A stretch of DNA of 64,000 bases from CAVYGN01 sp963796325 (GTDB taxonomy: Bacteria; Spirochaetota; Brevinematia; Brevinematales; JAOACQ01): NCBI GenBank assembly GCA_963796325.1, contig CAWCLF010000004.1:1-64000 (forward strand), given 5' to 3'. A program made the translations under genes and the position numbers. Under the pieces are notes generated by a model, which had not been told where the DNA came from, did not search any database, and saw nothing but the letters and a program-made list of their open reading frames with translations. Shown here one piece after another: positions 35,155-42,960 of the stretch (position 1 is its first letter; each line of letters starts with the position of its first letter).

Positions 35155-36210
35155 ATGAAGCAGCTTAAAATAGCCTTTTTCGATGCAAAAAATTATGACA
35201 GCGATTTCTTCGATAAAACCAATGACAATTTCGGTTATTCGCTCAAATACTTCAAAGGGCATCTCAATCTCGATTCTATTCCTGTAGCTAAAGGGTTCGA
35301 TGCCGTCTGCCTTTTTGTAAACGATATTGTCGATTCGGAAATTGTGAGGATACTAAAAAGTTATGGAATCGGCCTCATTGCGCTTCGATGCGCCGGTTAT
35401 AATAATATAGACCTCAAGAATACTTATGACAATATTCATGTAGTCAGGGTTCCTGCTTACTCTCCTTATGCCGTTGCAGAACATGCAGTCGCTTTGATGC
35501 TGACTCTTAACAGGAAAACGCATAAGGCATACAACAGGAACATGGATAAAAATTTTACGATATCAGGCTTGTTAGGCTTCGATATGAAGGACAAAACCGC
35601 CGGAATAATAGGGACCGGTCAGATCGGTAAAGTGATTATCCATATTTTAAAAGGTTTCGGTATGAAAGTCCTTGCATACGACGTGTACCCCGATGAAAAA
35701 TTTGCCGGGTCTCTCGGTTTTGAATATACCGGGCTAGACAGGATATACAGGGAATCCGATATTATTTCCCTTCACTGCCCGCTGACGCCCGGGACCCATT
35801 ATATGATCGATGAAAATTCAATTGCACAAATGAAAGAAGGCGTTATGATCATAAACACAAGCAGGGGGAAACTTATAAAGACCAAGGCCCTTATCGACGG
35901 TCTCAAAAGTAAAAAAATCGGATATGCGGGCCTTGATGTCTACGAAGAGGAAAGCGATTATTTCTTCGAGGATAAATCCGGAGACGTACTTGACGACGAT
36001 GTTCTTGCAAGGTTATTGACGTTCAACAATGTTATCGTAACTTCGCACCAGGCTTTCTTTACCAGAGAAGCGCTGACCAATATAGCTCAAACAACGCTGC
36101 AGAATATAAGGGATTATTTTGACGGAAAGCCTCTGGCTAACGAAGTATGCTACAACTGCGGGCAGGTGAAGAATGACTGCGCCAAGATGAAAAACGGGAG
36201 ATGTTTTTAA
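35155..36210 (+). CDS. ldhA: D-lactate dehydrogenase (2-hydroxyacid dehydrogenase family)
   Basis: A 351-residue NAD-dependent enzyme that reduces pyruvate to D-lactate. It shows AGYNNIDL, the dinucleotide fold GIIGTGQIGK, the catalytic Arg in NTSRGKL, Glu in LDVYEEE, and His in TSHQAFFT, in the LdhA subgroup pattern (GDVLDDDVLARLL). The C-terminus carries four spaced cysteines (CYNCG..DC..RC), a possible metal site found in some relatives. It suggests fermentative growth or redox balancing. It stands in its own unit after the terminator at 35051-35083. Confidence 0.93.
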   Translation: MKQLKIAFFDAKNYDSDFFDKTNDNFGYSLKYFKGHLNLDSIPVAKGFDAVCLFVNDIVDSEIVRILKSYGIGLIALRCAGYNNIDLKNTYDNIHVVRVPAYSPYAVAEHAVALMLTLNRKTHKAYNRNMDKNFTISGLLGFDMKDKTAGIIGTGQIGKVIIHILKGFGMKVLAYDVYPDEKFAGSLGFEYTGLDRIYRESDIISLHCPLTPGTHYMIDENSIAQMKEGVMIINTSRGKLIKTKALIDGLKSKKIGYAGLDVYEEESDYFFEDKSGDVLDDDVLARLLTFNNVIVTSHQAFFTREALTNIAQTTLQNIRDYFDGKPLANEVCYNCGQVKNDCAKMKNGRCF

Positions 36211-36260
36211 GGAATCCTTAGAGAGAGCATATCTGTTATGAATATACGAAGGAGATCTTA

Positions 36261-36458
36261 ATGGACGGTACTGTCAGGTCAGAGATCAAACCGGGGATGA
36301 AGGTGGCCATAGTTTTAAAAAAAGACCAGCCGACAGGGACTTTAACTCAAGGCATAGTAAAGGATATACTGACTAACTCCCCCACTCATCCGCATGGCAT
36401 TAAAGTGCGTCTTGACAGCGGCCAGGTAGGCAGAGTCAAGCAGATCTTTCAGGAATGA
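36261..36458 (+). CDS. ywbE: YwbE family protein (DUF2196)
   Basis: A 65-residue protein with GMKVAIVLKKDQPTGTLTQG and TNSPTHPHGIKVRL, the YwbE signature. AAGGAG lies seven bases before ATG. It is a small beta-rich protein of unknown function, probably cytoplasmic. It is 50 nt after ldhA and converges with the desaturase. Confidence 0.92.
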   Translation: MDGTVRSEIKPGMKVAIVLKKDQPTGTLTQGIVKDILTNSPTHPHGIKVRLDSGQVGRVKQIFQE

Positions 36459-36487
36459 ATTTTTTCCATAAATGCATTAAGACAGGG

Positions 36488-37582
36488 CTAAAACGGCCTC
36501 TGTCCCATTCGCTTCAGCCACCTGTAATGTGAAGCAAGAGCCGAGTGTATAGACTTGTGTTCCTTGTATTCAATTCCGAATTTTTCACATGTCTGCTGTA
36601 CCAGTGGTGAAATAACCGGGTAATTTACATGGTTCACTACCGGAAGCAAATGGTGTTCCTTGTGGAAATTCAAACCTCCGAGAAGCCAGGTAAAATAAGG
36701 ATTGTTCCTGTCGAAATCAAGCGAAACGATCGCCTCATGCACCGACCATGGTTTGTCCATTCGCCCGGTTTCAGGGTTCGGCAGCGGGTAATCGGATTCC
36801 TCCACGCAGTGGGGCAATTGAAAGATCATGCTCAAGAGCTGCCCTAAAATAAAGGATGCTACGGCATAACAGAATAGTACGGGCAATAGAGGGTGAAACA
36901 TCAGGGGAACGGCGAAAGCAAGCGAAAAAAACCAGATTTTACCCAGGATGAATATTAAAAGTTCCCAGCCTGACGGCCGCGGAACGATATGGGCCCCGAC
37001 CTTGCGTGTTATAAAAGCTTTAAAATCGTCGTAAAGATGCCATTTAGGAACTAAAAGGCAATACAGCGCCCAGATATAAATATGCTGGAATCTGAAATAG
37101 GACCTGTATTTGGCATGAGGCGACAAACGGCCCAAACTGCCCAGATCTGCATCTGGATCGTACACGTAGATATTTACATAGCGGTGGTGAAAAACCACGT
37201 GCTTCCATTTCCAGTAGTAAGAGCTTGCTCCTATCAAATCGAGGGTCATGGCCATAATCTTGTTTATCCACTGGAATTTTGAGTAGGCGTTATGGCTTCC
37301 GTCATGCTGGATATTAAAACCGATCGCGGCTGTCGAGAGGCCGAGCATTATCGAAAGCACGACAGTCTCCCACCAGTTTATAGGGTAAAAAACCAGGAGG
37401 TAATAAAACAGTGCGAACAGGGAAATTATTACAATTGTTTTAAAATACATAACAGGATTATCCCTCTGTGAGCGCCCGGTCTGCCTGAAAAATTCATCGA
37501 CGCGTCTTTGAAGTTCGATTTTGAATTCGTTGTTTTCGGCAAATTGAAGCTTTAAGAGCGGATCGTTATACTTTTGCGCCAT
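36488..37582 (-). CDS. Fatty acid desaturase (membrane di-iron)
   Basis: A 364-residue integral membrane protein. The three histidine boxes are HDGSH, HVVFHHRY and FHKEHH, and four main hydrophobic segments flank them. The third box has His where many front-end enzymes have Gln (QxxHH). It resembles linoleoyl-CoA/acyl-lipid desaturases. The reaction needs O2 and an electron donor, so the host meets oxygen. No cytochrome b5 domain is fused and no ferredoxin gene is adjacent. Strand and spacing make it a single gene. Confidence 0.92.
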   Translation of the reverse strand: MAQKYNDPLLKLQFAENNEFKIELQRRVDEFFRQTGRSQRDNPVMYFKTIVIISLFALFYYLLVFYPINWWETVVLSIMLGLSTAAIGFNIQHDGSHNAYSKFQWINKIMAMTLDLIGASSYYWKWKHVVFHHRYVNIYVYDPDADLGSLGRLSPHAKYRSYFRFQHIYIWALYCLLVPKWHLYDDFKAFITRKVGAHIVPRPSGWELLIFILGKIWFFSLAFAVPLMFHPLLPVLFCYAVASFILGQLLSMIFQLPHCVEESDYPLPNPETGRMDKPWSVHEAIVSLDFDRNNPYFTWLLGGLNFHKEHHLLPVVNHVNYPVISPLVQQTCEKFGIEYKEHKSIHSALASHYRWLKRMGQRPF

Positions 37583-37778
37583 ATCCTTACCTCAATAAAT
37601 TTATCTTTGGATCCGGAGAAAATTTTTATAATTAATTTTACAAAAATTTTATTTTTGAGTCAATGTTTGAAAATATTTAATGAAGAAATATTTCAGTGAA
37701 TGATTATTACATATTTTATCAAATTTATTTGCGTATTACCATCGCTTTCAATAAAATTTTTATAGAAATAAAGCATAA
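37583..37778. other. AT-rich gap upstream of the desaturase gene
   Basis: This stretch, with the element that follows, forms a 437-nt gap between the desaturase start and the ferritin-like gene. It is strongly AT-rich and presumably holds the desaturase promoter (minus strand). I see no gene in it. Confidence 0.5.
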
Positions 37779-37970
37779 GGGCGGTTCCCCTAAGGACCTA
37801 AGGGCTAATAACCGGTTTTTCACAAAAATTTAAATCACGGAAGCCAATAATTCCGCCCAATGGGCCTTGGTGAACTTGTGCCCGAAGGGTATGTACTTGG
37901 GCCAGGCTCCAAGACAGGTGCACTACCTTACCTGGCCAAAGGTTAGGTTTTTAGAAGTGCCCATAATAGA
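37779..37970. repeat. 184-nt structured element with complementary ends
   Basis: The ends GGGCGGTTC (37779-37787) and GAAGTGCCC (37954-37962) pair, and further in ACCTAA (37796-37801) pairs with TTAGGT (37943-37948). Internal stems include GCCC-G-AAG with CTTGGGC (about 37879-37902) and CTTGG with CCAAG around it. A 28-codon frame (37860-37946, MGLGELVPEGYVLGPG..) fills the middle but has no ribosome site. The same two ends occur fused as a hairpin at 31887-31915. It may be a small non-autonomous repeat or a folded RNA leader for 38020-39185. I do not recognise a known RNA family. Confidence 0.5.
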
Positions 37971-38019
37971 AAAGCGCTGGAATGTTTTATGTTTCATGAC
38001 GGAAAGTAAGGAGAAATGC

Positions 38020-38466
38020 ATGGAAGATGAGGTCCTGGATGCATTCATGAATATTGAAAATGAACTGGCGTCATTGTACAAGAAAATTAAAAATGCCTCG
38101 CACCTGGAGCCCGTAAAGGAAGTGCTTAACTATTTAATTGAGGAAACCCTGTTTCATTCGAAAAGGATCGAAGGTATGAAAAAAAAATTCGAAAAGCCTC
38201 AGCTTCAGACTTCGATGGTATATGTCCTTTATGACCGCCTAAAGGATTCCCTTTACAGCGCCCTGCTTAAAGAGCATGATTTTAATAAAAGCATCGATAT
38301 CATGGCCCAGACGGAAGACAGTATAAAGAAAATCTATACCGCCACGGCGGCTCATTACAAAAAACTCTCGGAATACTATGAGAAAGTTTCAAATGAATTC
38401 AGCCAGCTTGTCACAGAGGAATCGGAACACACCGATATCCTGATCAAGAAAAAAATAGGCTTATGA
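38020..38466 (+). CDS. Ferritin-like helical bundle protein (putative)
   Basis: A 148-residue, almost wholly helical protein starting at ATG 38020 after AAGGAG (38008-38013). Acidic and His residues are spaced as in rubrerythrin-type di-iron bundles: IENELASLY in helix 1, EETLFHSKR in helix 2 and EESEHTDIL in helix 4. A glutamate matching the helix 3 ligand (TEDSIKK) is possible. Iron or oxygen chemistry is inferred from this pattern only. Its stop overlaps the SDR start (ATGA). Confidence 0.6.
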   Translation: MEDEVLDAFMNIENELASLYKKIKNASHLEPVKEVLNYLIEETLFHSKRIEGMKKKFEKPQLQTSMVYVLYDRLKDSLYSALLKEHDFNKSIDIMAQTEDSIKKIYTATAAHYKKLSEYYEKVSNEFSQLVTEESEHTDILIKKKIGL

Positions 38467-39185
38467 ACAATTCGAAAACAGTCCTGATAACAGGCGCCAA
38501 TAAAGGGATAGGTTTCGAAACGGCGAGACAGCTCGGGATTGCCGGTTTTACAACCCTTCTCGGTTCAAGGAATGAGGAAAGGGGCAGAAAAGCGGAAGCG
38601 GTTTTAATAGAAGAAGGGATCAGCGCCCGCTATATACTGCTCGATGTCACCAGGCAGGACACAGTCGACGCTGCGGCCGGGCTCATTGAGAGGGAATACG
38701 GATCTCTCGACGTTCTGATCAACAACGCGGGAATTTCACTGGAAAAGGGCAAACCCCCGAGCGAAATCGAATTGTCCGTATTGAAAGAAACGTTTGAAAC
38801 CAACTTTTTCGGGCTGTTTAGAGTGACAAAGGCGATGCTTCCACTTCTTAAGAAATCGCCGGGAGGAAGGGTCGTCAATGTTTCGAGCGGGCTCGGTTCG
38901 CTCGAAATGAACAGCCGCCCGGAATCCGCGAGCCTTCTCGCACTGGCTTATAACAGTTCAAAAACTGCAGTCAATGCTTTAACGGTGCAGTTCGCCAGGG
39001 AATTCAAAGATACTCCTCTCAAGTTCAATGCCGCCGCTCCCGGCTATACCGCCACTGATCTGAACGGGTTCAGGGGCACCCGGACCGTCCGGCAGGCCGC
39101 GGTAGTTATTGTCAGGCTCTCGACCCTTGACGAAAACGGTCCTACGGGAGGATTTTTCCAGGATACCGGGAAAGTGCCCTGGTAG
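38463..39185 (+). CDS. Short-chain dehydrogenase/reductase (carbonyl reductase-like)
   Basis: A 240-residue classical SDR with TGANKGIG at about 10-17 for NAD(P), NNAG, a catalytic Ser in VNVSSG and YNSSK. The VLITGANKGIGFETARQL opening and PGYTATDLN near the end are like carbonyl reductases. It is translationally coupled to the ferritin-like gene. The substrate is unknown. GC is higher than in neighbouring genes. Confidence 0.9.
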   Translation: MNNSKTVLITGANKGIGFETARQLGIAGFTTLLGSRNEERGRKAEAVLIEEGISARYILLDVTRQDTVDAAAGLIEREYGSLDVLINNAGISLEKGKPPSEIELSVLKETFETNFFGLFRVTKAMLPLLKKSPGGRVVNVSSGLGSLEMNSRPESASLLALAYNSSKTAVNALTVQFAREFKDTPLKFNAAAPGYTATDLNGFRGTRTVRQAAVVIVRLSTLDENGPTGGFFQDTGKVPW

Positions 39186-39195
39186 TGTTCCCGGA

Positions 39196-39831
39196 TTATC
39201 GACAGGCAGATTGTAAACAGTCCTGCTTCCGGCAAATTACGGTAAAATCGTTGGGAAGGTAATTGTCGAGGATTTCTACGCTGAAAGTCTCACCCTGAAT
39301 AGTTTCGAGAATATGCCGGACCTCATCGGGCTGGTAATAAAAATACTGTGTATCCTTATCGGGCGACCTGGTATGCAGTAAGTTGAAAACGACTGATTCC
39401 TTAGCGAAGCTCAGCAGTCTGTTCACGGCGAAAGGAAGGAAATCACGGTTATTCCCTAAATTAATATTGAAAATTCCGGACGAAAACACAATATCGAAAA
39501 TGCCGTTTATCCCCGGATTTTCATTAAAAACATCGGTCAGATATATCTTCGTACCGGGATATCTCTTTTTTGCCATTTCGACCATTTCGGGCATAATATC
39601 CGTTCCCGTGTAATCCATATCGATGCCCAGGCTGTTTAAATATTTAAGGAGGCTGCATAGCCCGCAGCCTACATCGAGAAGGCTTTTACGGGTCAATTCG
39701 AAAGTGTCGGTCAGCACTTTAAAACGCTGTAATTGCGCTTCTTTTGTCTCCCAGCCTAATATTTCGTGGTCTTCGGATGTTATATAAATCCTGGTTTTAT
39801 AATATTTCCGGATCGACTTTATATGATCCAT
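39196..39831 (-). CDS. Class I SAM-dependent methyltransferase
   Basis: A 211-residue protein with motif I LLDVGCGLCSLL, YTGTDIMPEMVEMAKKRYP and DIVFSSGIFN. The N-terminus (YYKTRIYITSEDHEILGWETKEAQLQRF) matches a group of orphan bacterial methyltransferases. The target is unknown. It is convergent with the SDR gene and 93 nt downstream of the BtrH-like gene. Confidence 0.88.
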   Translation of the reverse strand: MDHIKSIRKYYKTRIYITSEDHEILGWETKEAQLQRFKVLTDTFELTRKSLLDVGCGLCSLLKYLNSLGIDMDYTGTDIMPEMVEMAKKRYPGTKIYLTDVFNENPGINGIFDIVFSSGIFNINLGNNRDFLPFAVNRLLSFAKESVVFNLLHTRSPDKDTQYFYYQPDEVRHILETIQGETFSVEILDNYLPNDFTVICRKQDCLQSACR

Positions 39832-39924
39832 GCTTGTATATCCGTCCTGCCGAAAAGCTACTTATATTATCAGAATAAATGATGGGAAAGTCAAGGGCGG
39901 AATACCCGTATCCTCAGGAGGGAA

Positions 39925-40911
39925 TCATATTACCGATAATAATTCCATTGCCTCTTTTTCTTTTTTGGCTAATTCCACAAAAATTTCAGATGCCTGGTTT
40001 ATATATTCAACATTTTGCGTTTCCCCTGTTTTGTTAAACAATGTTGAAACTTTTGTCCAAAAATCTGCTGATTCAGAGAATATCTTATATGCCTCGTCAA
40101 TTTTCCTTATATTTAGCAATTTATTGCTTTCCTTTAAAAAATCCCTGTATAAATTTCTAAACAAAGCTCCGCCCGTTCCCCCTTTTTCCATGAGCATTGC
40201 AGTCGTTTTAAAATCTCTTTCGATATTCCTGCTGTTTTTAAACCATTTTTTGATTTCCTCGCTCGCTTTTAATACTCCTTTATATCCGATATTTTTTATC
40301 GGCGGATTCAAATAATCCGCTGCATTATTTATTATTGCCGTCATGACGGATTCCTTAAGGTTATAATCTTTTTTAGAGCCCCGAATCGTATAACTTAAAT
40401 TCTTTGAAGACATTGGGCCTTTTTCATTTCTTGCCAGCTCAAGATTTTTTAATGATGTTTTTACTTTGCTGCCTTGCTGTTTTGTATCAACCAGATAAGC
40501 GAAATTGTCATCGTATCCGTACATTGCCGCATAGTGCCCCGCAAAGTGCATTTTATTGGTGAAATAATCCAGATGATAACAATCAAGCTTAAGGCCGACT
40601 GCAATATTTCTTTCAATATTATTTTTAACATTTTCCCAGGCTTTTTTTGATGATGCGGTTTCCTCAACTTCCAATTTTAAATTTAAATTTTTGACAATGT
40701 TTTGAGTTAAAGCCCCTGGTTTTACTCTTCCGCCTATAAAAGGGAAATCCATTATTTTCATATTCCAGAATATAAATCCCAATCCCTCTCCTAAACCAAA
40801 AAGCATAGGCTCGGTAAGATCGATTCCAATTTGATTTAGAAGCGAACCGGTTGAGGTGGTTTCACAATGCTGGCCTATAAACGGTTTAAAATCTTTGATT
40901 ATATTTGTCAT
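39925..40911 (-). CDS. BtrH N-terminal domain / DUF4872 protein
   Basis: A 328-residue protein. The opening FIGQHCETTSTGSLLNQIG, with Cys16, then GLGEGLGFIFW and later HFAGHYAAMYGYDD and LVDTKQQG match the butirosin biosynthesis protein H N-terminal domain, a papain-like fold with Cys and His. The second half (EEIKKWF to the end) resembles DUF4872. BtrH transfers an acyl chain from an acyl carrier protein to an aminoglycoside; here no carrier protein or sugar genes are nearby. The gene is clearly richer in A/T than its neighbours, which suggests acquisition. AAGGAG precedes the ATG. Confidence 0.85.
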   Translation of the reverse strand: MTNIIKDFKPFIGQHCETTSTGSLLNQIGIDLTEPMLFGLGEGLGFIFWNMKIMDFPFIGGRVKPGALTQNIVKNLNLKLEVEETASSKKAWENVKNNIERNIAVGLKLDCYHLDYFTNKMHFAGHYAAMYGYDDNFAYLVDTKQQGSKVKTSLKNLELARNEKGPMSSKNLSYTIRGSKKDYNLKESVMTAIINNAADYLNPPIKNIGYKGVLKASEEIKKWFKNSRNIERDFKTTAMLMEKGGTGGALFRNLYRDFLKESNKLLNIRKIDEAYKIFSESADFWTKVSTLFNKTGETQNVEYINQASEIFVELAKKEKEAMELLSVI

Positions 40912-41171
40912 ATTTTATCTCCTTGTTTTTGATGCTTATGTGCGCTTCAAATAGCATCGCGGCTCCGGTTTTTAAAACCGCCCATATTATATAATATATA
41001 ACCTGACAGCATTATGTCAGGTTATAATCATCCCGGTTGAAAATGTGCAAAAATTTAAGTCGAATATAGCGAGTGAAAAAGCTGCTGTTCCATTTTGCCT
41101 TTAAATTGCTGCGGCTGGATTGTCTGTTATATAAGGCCAGGAAGGCATCACATTTCCCTTTCCAAAAGTCT
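40912..41171. other. Divergent intergenic region between the BtrH-like gene and the MFS exporter
   Basis: The full gap is 370 nt. It holds a perfect 12-bp inverted repeat at 40997-41026 and a self-complementary CGGTTTTTAAAACCG near 40964. No reading frame of note is seen. Promoters for both flanking genes are expected here. Confidence 0.5.
40997..41026. promoter_or_regulatory. Perfect 12-bp inverted repeat (operator candidate)
   Basis: TATAACCTGACA (40997-41008) and TGTCAGGTTATA (41015-41026) are exact inverted copies with a 6-nt spacer. The position, 86-115 nt upstream of the BtrH-like start and next to an AT-rich TATAATATA stretch, fits a binding site for a dimeric regulator. The sequence does not match the spacing of a lux box. 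Confidence 0.6.
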
Positions 41172-41200
41172 TTGACAATTCACACTTAAAGTTTTAAAGT
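41172..41200 (+). promoter_or_regulatory. Possible sigma-70 promoter for the MFS gene
   Basis: TTGACA at 41172-41177 is followed after 17 nt by TAAAGT (41195-41200). It is about 80 nt before the MFS start. Confidence 0.45.
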
Positions 41201-41281
41201 ATGAAGGTTTCAACTGTTTTGTTGTAAAGAGTTTGTTGTTTGATATAGTAAAATTTGATCTATGAAACGGGGTTTATATTC

Positions 41282-42526
41282 GTGCCGGTCTGGAAAAGAA
41301 ATTTAATTGTCTGCTGGTTCGGGATTTTTGCGGCGGCTATCGGGATGAGCCAGATAGCCCCGGTTTTGCCGCTGTATATAAAGCATCTTGGGGTCGATAA
41401 CACTGCCCTGATAACTCAATATTCCGGCTTTGCATTTGGTGTAACTTTTTTAATTTCAGCCGTTTTTTCGCCGGTCTGGGGCCATGCGGCCGATAAATAC
41501 GGCAGGAAACCGATGCTTTTGCGGGCAAGCCTGGGCATGGCCGTTGTCGTATTCAGCATGGGTTTTGCGCAAAATGTTTATGTGCTGATAGGATTAAGGT
41601 TATTGCTGGGGGTAATTACCGGCTACAGCACAGCTTGTACTACATTAATTGCTACCCAGACGGATAGGGGGAATGCCGGCTGGGCTTTAAGCACGCTTTC
41701 AACCTCGAACATGGCGGGTTCCCTGCTGGGGCCGGTAGTCGGCGGTTATATCGCCGAGGCCTTCGGCCTTAAGAATGTTTTTTTTATGACAGGCACGCTG
41801 CTGTTTGTCGCTTTTATAACAACGGCTTTATTTGTTAAGGAATCATTTACCCGTGAGGATAAAAAAAACCTCAGGCTCAGAGAAATATGGGCCAAGGTGC
41901 CGGAAAAAAGCCTGACTGTAACTCTGTTCGTGACATTTTTTGTAATAACGGCAGCAATATGTTCGGCAGAACCGGTCATTACAGTTTATATTTCACAGCT
42001 ATCGGTCAATTCGGGCCATGTGGCCCTCCTGGCAGGCCTGGCATTTTCCGTATCGGGGCTGGCGAATATAATCGCGGCTCCAAGTCTCGGGAGACTTTCC
42101 GATAAAATAGGGCCCCGGAAAGTTATGCTTTTATCCCTTATAGCAACGGGAATAATTTTTATACCGCAGGCCTTTGTAACAAATACATGGCAACTGATCG
42201 CGCTTCGCTTTTTACTGGGATTGACAATGGGAGGTCTCGTCTCCGTCAATATCCTTATCAAGAGAATTACACCCGATTCCCTTACCGGAAGGGTTTTTGG
42301 TTTTAACATGTCGGCGGGGTATTTAGGTCTATTCGGGGGCGCTGTTTTCGGTGGGCAGGTAGCGGCCTGGCTTGGGATAAGGTATGTTTTTGTCGTTACC
42401 GGCTTATTGCTGCTGGCGAATGCCGTGTGGGTCTATTTCAAGGTGTATAAAAAAATCGATTCCCGGAAAGAATGGGAAAAAGAAAATGGCGGTAAAATCA
42501 GTCTCCAGCTTGATGAAACCGTTTAA
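41282..42526 (+). CDS. MFS exporter, MdtG-like
   Basis: A 414-residue, 12-helix transporter. The beginning VPVWKRNLIVCWFG, the motif A-type GHAADKYGRKPMLL, the IATQTDRGNAGWALSTLSTSNMAGSLLGPVVGG stretch and the second-half GRLSDKIGPRKVMLL follow the MdtG multidrug family. The GTG at 41282 matches the family N-terminus and is preferred over TTG 41255. Substrates are probably drugs or other hydrophobic compounds. Confidence 0.88.
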   Translation: MPVWKRNLIVCWFGIFAAAIGMSQIAPVLPLYIKHLGVDNTALITQYSGFAFGVTFLISAVFSPVWGHAADKYGRKPMLLRASLGMAVVVFSMGFAQNVYVLIGLRLLLGVITGYSTACTTLIATQTDRGNAGWALSTLSTSNMAGSLLGPVVGGYIAEAFGLKNVFFMTGTLLFVAFITTALFVKESFTREDKKNLRLREIWAKVPEKSLTVTLFVTFFVITAAICSAEPVITVYISQLSVNSGHVALLAGLAFSVSGLANIIAAPSLGRLSDKIGPRKVMLLSLIATGIIFIPQAFVTNTWQLIALRFLLGLTMGGLVSVNILIKRITPDSLTGRVFGFNMSAGYLGLFGGAVFGGQVAAWLGIRYVFVVTGLLLLANAVWVYFKVYKKIDSRKEWEKENGGKISLQLDETV

Positions 42527-42889
42527 TAGATACATTGAAGACATCTTTTAAAAAAGCTAACTTTAAAGGGGACAATACAGATTTTATATATTCTCATGAG
42601 GATCGTATCTTGATATTGAACCTTAGGGTCATTATAGGGAAGGTTTCTAATCTGCCTTTTTGCCGGGGGAGGGACTTGCGCCTCGATTAACATCGTCCGG
42701 CATAATCACAATTCAAATAAGGAGCTAGGAAAGTCTTTAAGTAATATCCAATCTTATCAGGGACTCGAAATACGGCAACATTCCGGCTGCACCCTTCTGG
42801 ATAGCTTATGTTAATTTTCCGGCGAACCGGACGCGAAATTCGATTGAATTGATCTTCAAAATATTTATACAAATGATTTAATCGCATGG
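42527..42889. other. Gene-free stretch upstream of the TonB receptor
   Basis: This 363-nt part of the intergenic region has no convincing gene. Its one notable item is a copy of a tRNA-Leu 3' end at 42656-42683. Confidence 0.5.
42656..42683 (-). repeat. tRNA-Leu 3'-end fragment
   Basis: The stretch around TTTTGCCGGGGGAGGGACTT nearly repeats 45535-45562, the 3' end of the intact tRNA-Leu(TAA) gene and the bases just beyond it, in the same orientation. Only a few positions differ. The rest of the tRNA is missing. Partial tRNA copies like this often mark integration sites. Confidence 0.6.
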
Positions 42890-42918
42890 TTGAATTATGT
42901 AAAATACTGTGTTATATT
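42890..42918 (+). promoter_or_regulatory. Sigma-70 promoter for the TonB-dependent receptor
   Basis: TTGAAT (42890-42895), a 17-nt spacer, and TATATT (42913-42918). The predicted start of transcription is about 42925, inside the palindrome at 42923-42941. Confidence 0.6.
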
Positions 42919-42922
42919 CAAA

Positions 42923-42941
42923 CAATTGTTTTAAACAATTG
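42923..42941. promoter_or_regulatory. Palindromic operator candidate at the TonB receptor start site
   Basis: CAATTGTTT-T-AAACAATTG is a perfect 9-bp palindrome around one base. It overlaps the predicted transcription start and ends 19 nt before the receptor ATG, an ideal place for a repressor. It does not resemble a Fur box. Confidence 0.65.
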
Positions 42942-42960
42942 ATTATTATGGAGGTTCGAT

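Noticed and set aside
41001..41022. Lux-box-like ACCTGACA..TGTCAGGT
   Set aside because: The CTG/CAG spacing is 12, not 10, and no LuxR or LuxI gene is seen.
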